DNA of 64,000 nt. It comes from Nematopogon swammerdamellus. Its lineage: Eukaryota > Arthropoda > Insecta > Lepidoptera > Adelidae. Positions within the stretch are counted from its first letter, which is position 1. Every line of letters starts with the position of its first letter. The stretch spans positions 7,585,347-7,649,346 of the forward strand of contig OX336355.1 of the NCBI GenBank assembly GCA_946902875.1. Reading direction: 5' to 3'. Under the pieces are notes generated by a model. The model had not been told where the DNA came from, made no database searches, and saw only the letters and a list, made by a program, of their open reading frames with translations. The position numbers and the translations under genes were made by a program. Shown in pieces: positions 47,201 to 53,463 of this stretch.

Positions 47201-49878
47201 CCTATACGCCAACCGGCTGCGCTCGCTAGAACATGACTCAGGTTACACGCATTCTCTTACTTACCAACAACCAGGAGGAGCGGCAGAGCGAGGAGCTGCG
47301 CAACCGAGCGCGCCGCCTACACGCCAACTGGCGCTCGCTCGAGCATGACTCAGGTTACACGCACTCTCTTACTTACCAACAACCAGTAGGAGCGGCAGAG
47401 CGAAGAGCTGCGCAACCGCTCGCGCCGCCTATACGCCAACCGGCGGCGCTCGCTAGAACATGACTCAGGTTACACGCACACTCTTACTTACCAACAACCA
47501 GGAGGAGCGGCAGATCGAAGAGCTGCGCAACCGCTCGCGCCGCCTACACGCCAACCGGCGCTCGCTCGAACATGACTCAGGTTACGCGCACTCTCTTACG
47601 TACCAACAACCAGTAGGAGCGGCCGAACGAGGAGCTGCGCAACCGCTCGCGCCGCCTACACGCCAACCGGCGCTCGCTCGAACATGACTGAGGTTACACG
47701 CACTCTCTTACTTACTAACAACCAGGAGGAGCGGCAGAGCGAGGAGCTGCGCAACCGCGCGCGCCGCCTACACGCCAACCGGCGCTCGCTCGAACATGAC
47801 TCAGGTTACACGCACTCCCTTACTTACTAACAACCAGGAGGCGCGGCAGAGCGAGGAGCTGCGGAACCGCGCGCGCCGCCTACACACCAACGGGCGCTCG
47901 CTTGAACTTGACTCAGATTACACGCACTCTCTTCCTTACCAACAACCAGGAGGAGCGACAGAGCGCAGACCTGCTCAACCGCGCCTTAAATAAGAACCAT
48001 ATGAATGAAGTTCTGTAATGGGTTATTGCAGAGAGCGAGAGGAGCACCCTGGACACGTTGCCGGAGCAGGCGGAGCGCGGGTGCGGCGCGGGGGGCGGCG
48101 CGGTGGAGTGGCGGCCGGCCTGCGCTCTAGACAAGGACGTCGTCAGCGCTATGGAGCTTGTCGAGGGTTCGTCTCACTTTGCACACTTTATTTACTCACA
48201 CAGTTTGACCTGAGTAGACTGGACGAAGAATACCATGACGACAATTACATTATGCTGGTATCGTAGCATGTGGTATCTATATGGGACGTCAACATTACCA
48301 GAAGCTTCTACTGCAGGCCAGACGCACACTCTTACAGTTTCATTCTTCTCCACAGATGTACAGCCCCAAACGAAAGACAACAAGGTGCCGTGGCGTAAGA
48401 CGGAGGAGAACGAGGACCTGCGACGGATCCGGCGCCAGCGTTCACGGCCCAACATCGACGTACAGAGCTCCCTCGTCGCCATCTCCGAGGAGGACAAGCG
48501 CCGCCAGCCGCCGGACATACTCGTCACCCCGGACCGGCAGCCGGCGCCCAAATCTAGTTCCAAAGAATCCTGTAATAAGGTCGAGATCGACTCAGACAAC
48601 ATCGAGACCCCTCCGGCCATCAGGAAGCCCTTCAACCCGCCGCCCGAGCGCGAGCCCTGCAGGAAGTTCCAGCCGAGCTTCCCGAGTCGCTTCGTCGCCG
48701 CCGACAAACCGGCCGAGCCCAAGGATGCGCTTCTCGAGATCCTCGGCGACGGACAGTTCGACCGGTTCTCGGCCGCACGCCGCACGCGCCGCTACAAGCG
48801 TCCCGCCGACTCCAGCTCGCAGGAAGAGGAAGCGCCCGGCAAGCAGCCGGAGCCGACGCCGGAGATCCGCGCCGAGACGCACGTCGTGCGCCCCACGCAG
48901 CTGGACGTGCAGACCTCCTACCCGGTCGCTGCACCCGAACACACCTCGCGCCCGCTCCACGAAAGCGCTGAAGATAAGGAGCATCGCCTGCGCAAGTGGC
49001 AGGATCGACTGAAAGGACAGGTGGCGCCGACGACGCCCGCTCGCGACGCGAAACCGACCGCCGCGCCCTACTCGCGCGTTCGCAGACAGACCTCCATCAA
49101 CCAGGAGGACGTGCAGAAAGCAATTCGCGAGCTCAAGTCGCCGACGGAGAGTCCGGCCGGCGTGTGGGCGCGCGGCACCTACCGCACTCGTTCCACCACC
49201 AACCGCTCGACGCCGGCCGCGCCCGCCGCCGCCCCGCACGCACCCGGCGGCCGCATCACCAAGGTTCGCAGCGAGCACGAGCTCAACGATGAGGGCTTCG
49301 AGGAGACTCAGAGCCTCAACTCGGAGAGCGCGTCGCAGGGCGCCTCCTCCGGCTGCAACGTCGATTGCGACGCCGTGCCGCCGCGCGATCCCAAGCGCGT
49401 CTCCAAGCCCATCGACGCCGTGGACGCGGCGAGACGACGCGTCGCCGCCGCTAAGGAAACGCGTCCTCCGCCGCGGACTCCTCTAGATTCGGCGCGGCGC
49501 GGCCTAAGCGGCGCGCTGCCGAGACGGACGAGCTCGCTGCGCGTAGAGCGCTCGGCGTCACGCGCCTCGCTTCGCAGCTCCAGAAGCTCTCTCAACAGCT
49601 CGGCGTCGGTCGCGACGGTGCGGAAGGCGCCGGCGGCGGCGCCGCCGCGCGTCGTGCCCAAGCCGCAGCAGCCGAAGCAGGCGGCGACGCCGCGCGCGCC
49701 GGCCTCGCGGTCCAGTTCCAGCGGCAGCTCGGTGGGCGCGGTGAAGCCTCCGTTCCGCGGCTCAGGCGCGCGCACCTCGGGCTTCATGCGACCCACGCAG
49801 GCGTCGCGCGGCCGCACCGGCACCGGCGCCTCCGCGCCGGCCGCGAACCCCGCACCTCTCCGCACGGCGCTCAAGTGA
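29071..49878 (+). CDS. INF2: INF2-type inverted formin (Drosophila form3-like), 21 exons, N-terminus missing
   Basis: Formins of this class nucleate and elongate actin filaments and, in animals, also sever them; INF2 acts at the ER, mitochondria and cytoskeleton. Exons read from GT/AG signals and codon phase: 29071-29263, 30106-30265, 31133-31166, 32589-32727, 33170-33349, 33771-33900, 34990-35195, 36274-36378, 37634-37839, 38281-38469, 39016-39142, 39548-39700, 40297-40494, 40977-41099, 41635-41779, 42675-42827, 43405-43539, 44151-44307, 45646-45770, 48032-48166, 48356-49878. They total 4,516 nt: one leading base completing an upstream codon, then 1,505 in-frame codons including the stop. 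Domain order is DID/FH3 (part), proline-rich FH1, FH2 with the lasso/linker [11 protein letters not shown], the NIFLKQF helix and the [20 protein letters not shown] core, then a DAD/WH2-like [12 protein letters not shown], then a long low-complexity basic tail. That order and the wording fit INF2 better than DIA, DAAM, FMNL or FHOD. The first coding exons were not found. Orthology is inferred from remembered family features, not from a search. Confidence 0.93.
29264..29752 (+). repeat. three extra tandem copies of INF2 exon A (185-bp unit)
   Basis: The exon and its donor repeat with an exact 185-bp period; the string gggct starts at 29096, 29281, 29466 and 29651. Copies 2 and 3 keep the coding sense and gtgagt donor. 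Copy 2 changes KKQ to KEE and NADG to NEDG. Copy 4 is cut off after the VKKQVV part and has no donor. None has the original ttgttgcag acceptor: each is preceded only by gtgagtgcacag, leaving a 12-nt gap. Candidate cryptic acceptors give phases that do not fit the upstream or downstream exon, so the copies are probably not spliced in. Confidence 0.88.
30106..30265 (+). CDS. INF2: INF2 exon B: DID segment
   Basis: The acceptor is ggttacag and the donor ATCG|gtatgg; phase 0 in, 1 out. It encodes [20 protein letters not shown] and ends [10 protein letters not shown], the conserved end of an armadillo helix in Drp_FH3 domains. The donor lies directly beside a repeat fragment (ttagggttccgtat). Confidence 0.93.
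30281..30672 (+). repeat. interspersed repeat family C in INF2 intron B-C
   Basis: Starts 16 nt after the exon B donor: agggttccgtatatccatac, gtccgtctgtatgtccgtcc, ending aatactcgcacttgaccgat. Confidence 0.7.
31133..31166 (+). CDS. INF2: INF2 exon C: 34-nt micro-exon of the DID
   Basis: A 34-nt exon between tatttttcag and AAG|gtgagt. With the flanking phases (1 in, 2 out) it reads [12 protein letters not shown], continuing RNEFIG exactly as formin DID domains do. It is far too short for ORF calling; phase and sequence sense are the evidence. Confidence 0.88.
31167..32588 (+). other. INF2 intron C-D
   Basis: 1.4 kb, AT-rich. Holds a 12-bp perfect stem (gccaaaagttag, 31332-31360), a similar weak hairpin near 31640 and the SINE fragment at 32386. 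No other coding sense seen. Confidence 0.5.
32386..32480 (-). mobile_element. SINE family A internal fragment
   Basis: gtgaaactgaactgggcgga and tttcttagccgtttcggccg match the middle of the body, degraded; INF2 intron C-D. Confidence 0.45.
32589..32727 (+). CDS. INF2: INF2 exon D: DID segment
   Basis: The acceptor is ctccgcag and the donor AAACAG|gtctaa, a weaker donor. Phase 2 in, 0 out. It reads [19 protein letters not shown] then [16 protein letters not shown], matching the QLEVFEE..DEEEL..GG..SSH.EVF pattern of the INF2 inhibitory domain. Confidence 0.92.
33170..33349 (+). CDS. INF2: INF2 exon E: end of the DID
   Basis: 60 codons, phase 0-0, between tcttctcag and GTTCAG|gttact. It reads [20 protein letters not shown] then [17 protein letters not shown], the last helices of the inhibitory armadillo domain before the linker to FH1. 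Confidence 0.93.
33771..33900 (+). CDS. INF2: INF2 exon F: Cys-containing linker and start of FH1
   Basis: The acceptor is catccgcag and the donor CCATAG|gtatat; phase 0 in, 1 out. It begins [11 protein letters not shown] (a CxxC pair), passes through [13 protein letters not shown] and enters the first proline track ([14 protein letters not shown]), which in formins binds profilin-actin. A 177-bp duplication begins inside this exon at 33841. Confidence 0.87.
33841..34194 (+). repeat. 177-bp tandem duplication of FH1 exon end plus SINE head
   Basis: agaggccgctgtcgccgccg begins at 33841 and again at 34018. Each copy holds the proline-track exon end, its gtatat donor and the first ~70 bp of the SINE. 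Copy 2 is preceded by gcggtccag, which could act as an acceptor, but entry phase 0 does not fit after exon F. Confidence 0.92.
34125..34507 (+). mobile_element. SINE family A with tRNA-like and 5S-rRNA-like head
   Basis: Begins gcctcgatagctcagtggtg (A-box-like). Positions 34171-34213 (gttaagcaacgctgggcgcg, gtcagtacttggatgggtga, ccgc) match the internal control region of 5S rRNA. The body is ggttggtaccaccgcactga, agttcagtgtagccggcacg, tatgggctgacatcacggat, and it ends gtttccattaaaaaaaa. Confidence 0.85.
34990..35195 (+). CDS. INF2: INF2 exon G: FH1 second half and start of FH2
   Basis: The acceptor is atctgtcag and the donor AACAAG|gtcagt; phase 1 in, 0 out. It encodes proline tracks ([18 protein letters not shown] and [13 protein letters not shown]) and then the FH2 lasso and linker, [16 protein letters not shown], whose NW pair packs into the partner subunit in FH2 dimers. 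Confidence 0.95.
35295..35992 (+). repeat. diverged family C copy around the 103-bp duplication
   Basis: ttagggtcccgtaccttaaa at the left, and gcgcgagtccaactcacact and tggcggctttttt at the right. The middle is replaced by other sequence. Confidence 0.45.
35539..35741 (+). repeat. 103-bp tandem duplication in INF2 intron G-H
   Basis: taaggattccaaaaatattt begins both copies (35539, 35642), and both run to ttccctaggtgtcttgcgct. One base differs clearly (tcaatga/tcattga). Confidence 0.9.
36274..36378 (+). CDS. INF2: INF2 exon H: FH2
   Basis: 35 codons, phase 0-0, between tgttgcag and CAACAG|gtaaat. It reads [20 protein letters not shown] followed by [13 protein letters not shown], the family's (M/L)DW.E(L/I)E.LFCQQ signature. 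Confidence 0.95.
36379..37112 (+). other. INF2 intron H-I, left part
   Basis: Contains an inverted repeat at 36569-36618 (ctattcgtaggtat outer arms around tgcatgcaggatgca) and a further ctattcgtagg at 36430. Otherwise nothing recognised. Confidence 0.45.
37113..37592 (-). pseudogene. RTE-like LINE 3' fragment in INF2 intron H-I
   Basis: An open minus-strand frame reads [77 protein letters not shown] and ends YVQQQTLIR. Same family as 53830-54548; only the last ~150 codons remain. It lies antisense to the formin, and its edge is 42 nt upstream of exon I. Confidence 0.88.
37634..37839 (+). CDS. INF2: INF2 exon I: FH2 knob with a glycine-rich insert
   Basis: The acceptor is aactacag and the donor CGCAG|gtgaac; phase 0 in, 2 out. 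After [14 protein letters not shown] comes a glycine-rich stretch (GAGGGGGGAGGGAG), then [20 protein letters not shown]. The isoleucine of NIFLKQF corresponds to the conserved actin-contact Ile of FH2 domains. The glycine stretch is an unconserved loop. Confidence 0.94.
38281..38469 (+). CDS. INF2: INF2 exon J: FH2
   Basis: The acceptor is ccttcgcag and the donor CCTAA|gtgagt; phase 2 in, 2 out. It reads [20 protein letters not shown] then [20 protein letters not shown], the helical core that follows FLKQFR in INF2-class FH2 domains. Confidence 0.95.
38903..38973. repeat. near-perfect palindrome in INF2 intron J-K
   Basis: Arms 38903-38937 and 38939-38973 match at 34 of 35 positions (gtagagtaggtatgtatgat outer part), with a 1-nt centre. 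42 nt before exon K. Confidence 0.88.
39016..39142 (+). CDS. INF2: INF2 exon K: FH2
   Basis: The acceptor is cctcgacag and the donor TTACAA|gtacgt; phase 2 in, 0 out. It reads [20 protein letters not shown] then [10 protein letters not shown], matching the YQLRIE.ML pattern of INF2. A near-perfect 71-bp palindrome ends 42 nt upstream of this exon. Confidence 0.95.
39548..39700 (+). CDS. INF2: INF2 exon L: FH2 core (GNFLN)
   Basis: 51 codons, phase 0-0, between tgtttccag and GCTATG|gtacct. It reads [20 protein letters not shown] then [19 protein letters not shown] and ends [14 protein letters not shown]...G.A.G.KL.SL.KL is the most conserved FH2 signature. Confidence 0.97.
39701..40296 (+). 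other. INF2 intron L-M
   Basis: No repeat or extra exon recognised. The exon L frame stays open to 39931 by chance read-through. Confidence 0.5.
40297..40494 (+). CDS. INF2: INF2 exon M: FH2 coiled segment
   Basis: 66 codons, phase 0-0, between gattccag and TTAGTT|gtgagt. It is rich in charged heptads ([20 protein letters not shown] then [12 protein letters not shown]), as expected for the long FH2 helix. Confidence 0.93.
40977..41099 (+). CDS. INF2: INF2 exon N: FH2 post-domain helix
   Basis: 41 codons, phase 0-0, between cttgcag and TTCAAG|gtacgg. It reads [20 protein letters not shown] then [19 protein letters not shown], corresponding to LA(D/E)(Y/F)(L/F)CED...L.(D/E).F in formins. Confidence 0.94.
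41635..41779 (+). CDS. INF2: INF2 exon O: end of FH2, basic helix
   Basis: The acceptor is tgtccgcag and the donor AACCAG|gtctac; phase 0 in, 1 out. It begins [20 protein letters not shown] and continues with a long Ala/Arg/Glu helix ([15 protein letters not shown]). The closing F..F...V..N..R pattern is typical of the FH2 C-terminal helix. Confidence 0.9.
41958..42170 (+). mobile_element. SINE family B, 5'-truncated, in INF2 intron O-P
   Basis: Same body and tail as 6238, with a short internal deletion after catagcagcc. Sense to the formin gene. Confidence 0.8.
42429..42634. repeat. perfect 95-bp inverted repeat in INF2 intron O-P
   Basis: Arms 42429-42523 and 42540-42634 are identical at 95 of 95 positions, with a 16-nt loop (gagaggagctagcacg). 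Both outer ends are TTAA-type. It finishes 40 nt before the exon P acceptor. Confidence 0.92.
42675..42827 (+). CDS. INF2: INF2 exon P: DAD/WH2-like segment
   Basis: The acceptor is gtcgacag and the donor TCACCAG|gtcacc; phase 1-1. It contains [20 protein letters not shown], which fits the formin autoregulatory pattern of an amphipathic LM(D/E)xLLxxI helix followed by basic residues. In INF2 this overlaps a WH2-like actin-monomer site. A 206-bp perfect palindrome ends 40 nt upstream. The domain call rests on the motif and its position after FH2. Confidence 0.9.
43153..43325 (+). pseudogene. RTE-like LINE 3' fragment in INF2 intron Q
   Basis: Ends 80 nt before exon Q. Same segment as at 15815: gaccacccgccaggtgagac, then cggcggaaagcagtggtttc and ccagcagtggacgctta, closing with ctgactgactg. 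Degraded; sense strand of the formin gene. Confidence 0.7.
43405..43539 (+). CDS. INF2: INF2 exon Q: post-DAD linker
   Basis: The acceptor is gttatag and the donor CTGG|gtacgt; phase 1-1. It reads [20 protein letters not shown] then [20 protein letters not shown]. No domain is recognised; it is basic and serine-rich, with RRRSRVS as a possible phosphorylation site. Confidence 0.85.
43540..44150 (+). other. INF2 intron Q-R
   Basis: Includes a GC-richer stretch (43800-44050) without a phase-compatible exon. Confidence 0.4.
44151..44307 (+). CDS. INF2: INF2 exon R: low-complexity linker
   Basis: The acceptor is ctccgtacag and the donor CCCAA|gtatgt; phase 1 in, 2 out. It encodes Arg/Pro/Ala-rich sequence ([15 protein letters not shown], then [12 protein letters not shown]). 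No domain. The GC-rich coding composition contrasts with the AT-rich introns. Confidence 0.82.
44362..45035 (+). repeat. five tandem units containing a SINE head
   Basis: Unit 133-140 bp beginning gcggtccaagtttcgct at 44362, 44502, 44638, 44772 and 44905. Each ends with tagctcagtggtgcgattgg, the SINE family A head. The array leads straight into a family A body. It lies in INF2 intron R-S. Confidence 0.85.
45036..45257 (+). mobile_element. SINE family A body after the head array
   Basis: Shows cttagatgggtgaccgttgg (5S-like remnant), ctaggtggtagggtttaatc, tatgggctgatatcacggat, and ends ccgtttccgtaaaaaaa. It is internally shortened between ccgcccgg and aagggaagcac. Confidence 0.75.
45646..45770 (+). 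CDS. INF2: INF2 exon S: charged helix, founder of a large tandem array
   Basis: The acceptor is gtgtgcgcag and the donor GACTCAG|gttaca; phase 2 in, 1 out. It reads [20 protein letters not shown] then [20 protein letters not shown], a likely charged helix. The 3' part of this exon with its donor is repeated about 19 more times in the following intron. Confidence 0.85.
45771..47990 (+). repeat. intronic array of about 19 partial copies of INF2 exon S
   Basis: The unit is 112 or 115 bp. It comprises [14 protein letters not shown]...SLEHDS in coding sense, the donor CAGgttaca, a 33-39 nt spacer actcttacttaccaacaa and a cag that could act as an acceptor. The GACTCAGG (or GACTGAGG) landmark recurs at steps of 112,112,112,115,112,115,112,112,112,115,112,115,112,115,112,112,112. 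The order repeats with a 905-bp offset (46213-46891 against 47118-47796). Reading through shifts frame at each unit and stops, and the copy phases (0 in, 1 out) do not chain, so the array cannot extend the protein as it stands. Confidence 0.88.
48032..48166 (+). CDS. INF2: INF2 exon T: linker
   Basis: The acceptor is ggttattgcag and the donor GAGG|gttcgt; phase 1-1. It reads [20 protein letters not shown] then [15 protein letters not shown]. It directly follows the exon-S array. The donor GGgttcgt is weak, but the phase matches the last exon. Confidence 0.84.
48356..49878 (+). CDS. INF2: INF2 exon U: last exon, long basic tail and stop
   Basis: The acceptor is ttctccacag, phase 1 in; 507 codons to TGA at 49876. 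It opens [20 protein letters not shown] and [15 protein letters not shown], then runs through Ser/Pro/Ala/Arg-rich disordered sequence with short charged patches ([54 protein letters not shown]). It ends in a [13 protein letters not shown] low-complexity region. No catalytic domain. The same frame is open further upstream to 48235, but that part is intron in this model. Other frames over it are open only because of the GC content. Confidence 0.92.
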
Positions 49879-50960
49879 ACCGCGCACCGCGCACCAGTAA
49901 CCACACCAAAGGGCGCGCCATGTGCTGCTAGAAAGATGGCGGCGAACATTAAATGTTAGTTATAAAATGTTTCTTCATTAAAGCTTTTTGAAGAAGGAAG
50001 GAAGAATGGATGATCGGCTTGCTATGGCTCCACAGAACCTAGCCGGATGCTGCAGATAGAGAGGGATCGCAACGGGACGCCGACCGGTGGTTTTTTACAC
50101 AAAGTCAAATCGTAGATTTAAAAAATATAGATCGATCAAGAGACGTGGATGAAGGTTGTCGAGTGACCGAGTGGAAATCGAGACAATAGGAGAATGCTCA
50201 AAAACCAACAAGCAACGCAACGTGAGCCGACAGAATCTCAGCAGATGACAATGAACGAGCAAGGCCTTACGTTTAGGCACATTTTAGAGAAGAAATGAAG
50301 TTATTAGCCATAAATTACCCAAATATCATTAGCTTTATTATAAATATACATAAATAAATATAAAGTATTTCATTACCTATGTAAGTATTTCATTATTATA
50401 TTTTAACATAAAAAATGAACCATTAAATTATATAAAAAATGCTTTCAAAAAGCTACAATATCAGATCGAATATGATTTATAAATAAGTATAGAACTTTTT
50501 TCGTGCCCATACCAACCTGAATAGTTTTGTATTTTCTACATTCATACGTGCAGTAGTTTTTTAAGTGAAGATACTTCTCTTGTAATATTGTTGCATATCT
50601 CAACTCTCACCTCACGTTACGTACCTTGCATCAGGAGGAATCTAGTGCATGTAGAATCGTTCTAGAGACGTATCTTCAATGTTCTAGCTGAGTGTACGTT
50701 TTGAGTTGAAGGGTGCCACTGAAATGAGTACGGGTAATTTCGTTACTTTGGAGGTAAACTGTGGGACACAAACGTAGGTGCCCTCTAGGTAAGATTTTGA
50801 AATTAAGCAGTATTTTATCTAAGTTTAATTCTCATATTGTTTTGTACTAATATTACAGTTTAGATAGGAAAATACATCTGTAAATTAATGCAAGATCTGA
50901 GAAAAATTATTCAGCGTAAAATAATTTGTAGATTTTTCTATAAAAATAAATACAGTAGGT
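49879..50960 (+). other. 3' flank / probable 3' UTR of the INF2-type gene
   Basis: AT-rich sequence after the stop. An ATTAAA at about 49977 and AATAAA-type hexamers near 50353 and 50945 are candidate poly(A) signals; I cannot choose between them. No other gene is seen here. Confidence 0.45.
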
Positions 50961-51393
50961 ATTACATTCTTGATTAGAAATGTCTTGCGTTAAAAGAGTA
51001 TTTCGTATTTTCCGAAGTCATCACATAATTGACGTGGCGAGTCATGGACAACTCCCTCTCTCTCAGAGATGCATGCATAACATGGATCACAACCACATAG
51101 CAAGATGTTTCTAATTCAAATTTCGTACATACTGTACATTAACTTGTGACTTTAATGAGAATTTTTTTTACCTCAAACAATAGATCTGGCGACGTGCCAA
51201 GCCAAGGTGCTCTTTTTATGTACAGACATTTGATGTCAGAACAGTAACATTCAAAATTGGAGATGATCCTCTAGAACCTTGTCAAAAAAACGTCAACGTT
51301 ATTATTTATTTAGAATTAGGATAGTGAAGGTGTTGAACATCAAATGTTTTTCTTCATTAGATAGATGTTGACGAAAATGAAGAGAAAAAATTC
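50961..51393. other. intergenic, no gene seen
   Basis: AT-rich sequence between the formin 3' flank and the inverted SINE heads. Confidence 0.5.
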
Positions 51394-51587
51394 GTCGCGA
51401 ACACGATTCGAACCTGGAACTTCGGCTTGAGCCGCCATCGCGTTACCATTTCGCCATAAGATCGATGACGTATTCCTTCTATATTTCGAACTTTAGAGAT
51501 ACGGTTCGAACTTTAGAGGGATTAAATCATCGAACCGATGGCGAAATGGTAACGCGCTGGCGGCTCAAGCCGGAGTTCCGGGTTCTG
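51394..51587. repeat. two tRNA-like SINE heads in inverted orientation
   Basis: Minus copy (51394-51470) reads tggcgaaatggtaacgcgat (A-box-like) and aggttcgaatcg (B box). A plus copy (51538-51587) reads gatggcgaaatggtaacgcg and ggcggctcaagccggagttc. The two face away from a spacer of about 65 bp. Confidence 0.7.
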
Positions 51588-51673
51588 CAGGTCTATTCTT
51601 GTAAATTCTGACAGCGGAATCAGCGCTGATGTGGCGCTGATTACGCTGTCAGAAATTACAAGAATAGACCTGC
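51587..51673. repeat. 87-bp hairpin (40-bp arms, 7-nt loop)
   Basis: Arms 51587-51626 and 51634-51673 match at 38 of 40 positions (gcaggtctattcttgtaa at the outer ends, aatcagcgc at the inner ends). It begins where the plus-strand tRNA-like head ends. Confidence 0.85.
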
Positions 51674-52491
51674 TGATCCTGGTCGGAATGTATTTTTTTT
51701 TCTTTATTTAGCATCTTTCTAATAAAGAAATATAAAGCGGGTACGTGCTTGGTACATATAAAATAACAATATGTAATGTTTTTCTAATCCAAGTAATTAT
51801 TGAGGGAGTTGGTGACGTCCCTATCATTGAATGCAGCGTTCGAAATTCGAAAGAAATTTAAAAAAAAACTCGAATGACCGCAATATTTTAAAAATACCAG
51901 TATTTTTCGTTTTAAATCTCTCCTCATTTTTGCATTCTTTGCTTCCTCGTAAGAATAGGCAGACATGAAATTTTAATATAAAATGAGAACCGTTATTAAA
52001 CTTGGTCCTTCGAGCCGGATATGAACGAGCTATATGTACAGATGTGACAATCAGTGTGTTTGACATGGTTCTGCGTTTCAATCTCCACTTTTGAAACTAA
52101 TTGTATCCTAGTAATTAAAAAGTAAACCAGTAGTTTAGGAGGATACTGTTGTAAAACCCACTTCATAAAGTTGATTAAAACTTCTCTGCATGTTTACTTT
52201 ATTACTAAATGTTCGAGAAATAAAGTCCAGTTATCAACAAAGAGTTTCATTTTGCATTACCTTGTGTCATTCCAACCTTTAAAAACGTAGTTCATACTTT
52301 GATACATCTACTGCAAAGTAGTTCATCCATGAATCCAAATAAATACAGTTAATTGATAAGCAGTGACGCGTTTTTCCTCAAATATTCAATTATTTTGCCA
52401 CTCAGGCGCGCAATCAACCCACAAAGCAATTTACTCGAGTGCTTATTAATTTGGTGAAAGATAATTTCAACCTTTATTAGCAATACATTTA
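51674..52491. other. upstream region of the secreted-protein gene
   Basis: Short opposed frames only. The last ~150 bp before the TATA box are AT-rich; no recognisable factor site. Confidence 0.4.
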
Positions 52492-52499
52492 TATAAATA
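52492..52499 (+). promoter_or_regulatory. TATA box of the secreted-protein gene
   Basis: TATAAATA stands 75 nt before the ATG of a signal-peptide exon. A start site about 30 nt downstream would fall near gttatacactgaac (about 52521-52534), giving a short 5' leader. Spacing and context support it; there are no transcript data. Confidence 0.6.
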
Positions 52500-52573
52500 C
52501 AGCATTCAGACGCCTGGAGAGTTATACACTGAACGCACTTAATTTTACTTTTATTTTGTTTAACAAAAGAAAA

Positions 52574-52652
52574 ATGAAGTCCCTCGTCTTACTTCTGGGC
52601 CTTTGCTCGCTGGCGTTGGGAAGATCTGTGATCCCACTTCACAGGCAGTCAG
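52574..52652 (+). CDS. first exon of an unrecognised secreted protein (signal peptide)
   Basis: The ATG has a good context (aaaaATGAAG). The exon encodes MKSLVLLLGLCSLALG, a classic signal peptide with predicted cleavage near LALG|RS, then RSVIPLHRQS. It ends TCAG|gtaagt in phase 1, a consensus donor. The TATA box upstream fits. I do not recognise the protein. Likely partner exons on the same strand and in the same phase are at 54897-54980 and 63450-63548. Confidence 0.8.
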
Positions 52653-52795
52653 GTAAGTTCTTTCAATTTTGAATTATGAAAAAAGGTTTTTATTTTTCAA
52701 GCGGCAAAGGTCTACCTAATGTGTGAGAGGCAATAGGTTCGAACCTAGAAGTACAGACTAAACCGTAAAATAATAATTAGACAAAATCGTCCACT

Positions 52796-52988
52796 TTGGC
52801 GCAAGCCACACACAGGGTGTCTTGTTGTTTCCGTTCCAATTTCAAACAAAATTTATGGAAATAAGGCGCAATTTAAAAACGCGCCGTGGCGCGCCAGGCC
52901 CTTGCGACACATCGTTCGGTGTGTATGAAATCTGAATGGAACTAAAGGACGCCCGCGCCAGACGCGTCTTCTGTGTGACTTGCGCCTA
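52796..52988. repeat. small inverted-terminal element (MITE candidate)
   Basis: Ends ttggcgcaagccacac and, inverted, taggcgcaagtcacac (13 of 16). The interior is rich in gcgcc words. Lies in the first intron of the secreted-protein gene. Confidence 0.4.
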
Positions 52989-53146
52989 AGTGCACGATTT
53001 TGTGTATCATTTCAAGTAGTGTTGCAAGTTGCAACGTATAGTGGATTGGCGGGATGCCGGATATCCGGCCAGACGTAGGTCTAGGTTTAGTTAGATTAGA
53101 ATAGATAGAAAATGTCAGCGAAAGTATGGTCCTGGGCCCGGGCAAG

Positions 53147-53463
53147 AGCGCCATCGCCAGTGAGGTTGATTCTTATTTAAAAGCACCACGAATCCAACGA
53201 TCCTGTGACCCTTACGCATGGTAGTCCATGAACTCAAGCAAATATCCGATTTTGTCAACATTTGCGAAGGTTTATTTATCTTCCCCTTCTAGCAGCGTAT
53301 ACAGCGAGAAAGTGTTTTCTGAGGCCGGCTATGTCTACGAGAACAAGCGTAATCGCTTACTACCTAATACCGCCGAAAAACTTGTAATTCGCCATAATTT
53401 GCCACTAGTTAATGTTTGTTTGTTTGTTTGTTTTTACCTACTTTCGTACGTAAATAATTAATG
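53147..53463 (+). pseudogene. hAT transposase C-terminal (dimerisation) relic
   Basis: In frame: EVDSYLKAPRIQRSCDPYAW, a stop (TAG at 53222 where the family has a second Trp), then SSKYPILSTFAKVYLSSPSS, VYSEKVFSEAGYVYENKRNR and LLPNTAEKLVI. This is the hAT C-terminal dimerisation pattern DP..WW....YP.L...A..YL..P.SS..SER.FS.AG. Only the end of the gene remains, with one nonsense change. Flanking ATCCGGC repeats (53055-53075, 53540-53630) probably belong to the same element. Confidence 0.85.

Noticed and set aside
45877..47993. Many 75-76-codon open frames in series
   Set aside because: They read across units of the exon-S array and change frame at each junction, ending at a shared stop; not separate genes.
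48281..49012. 243-codon plus-strand frame rich in Arg/Ser
   Set aside because: Shifted frame over the last exon; the phase from exon T selects the other frame.
48592..49949. Long open frames antisense to the last formin exon
   Set aside because: GC-rich coding sequence leaves antisense frames open; there is no independent start, splice or domain evidence.
51394..51470. Possible genuine tRNA gene on the minus strand
   Set aside because: It has A- and B-box-like words, but I cannot fold a complete cloverleaf with a sensible anticodon arm and acceptor stem; a SINE head fits better.
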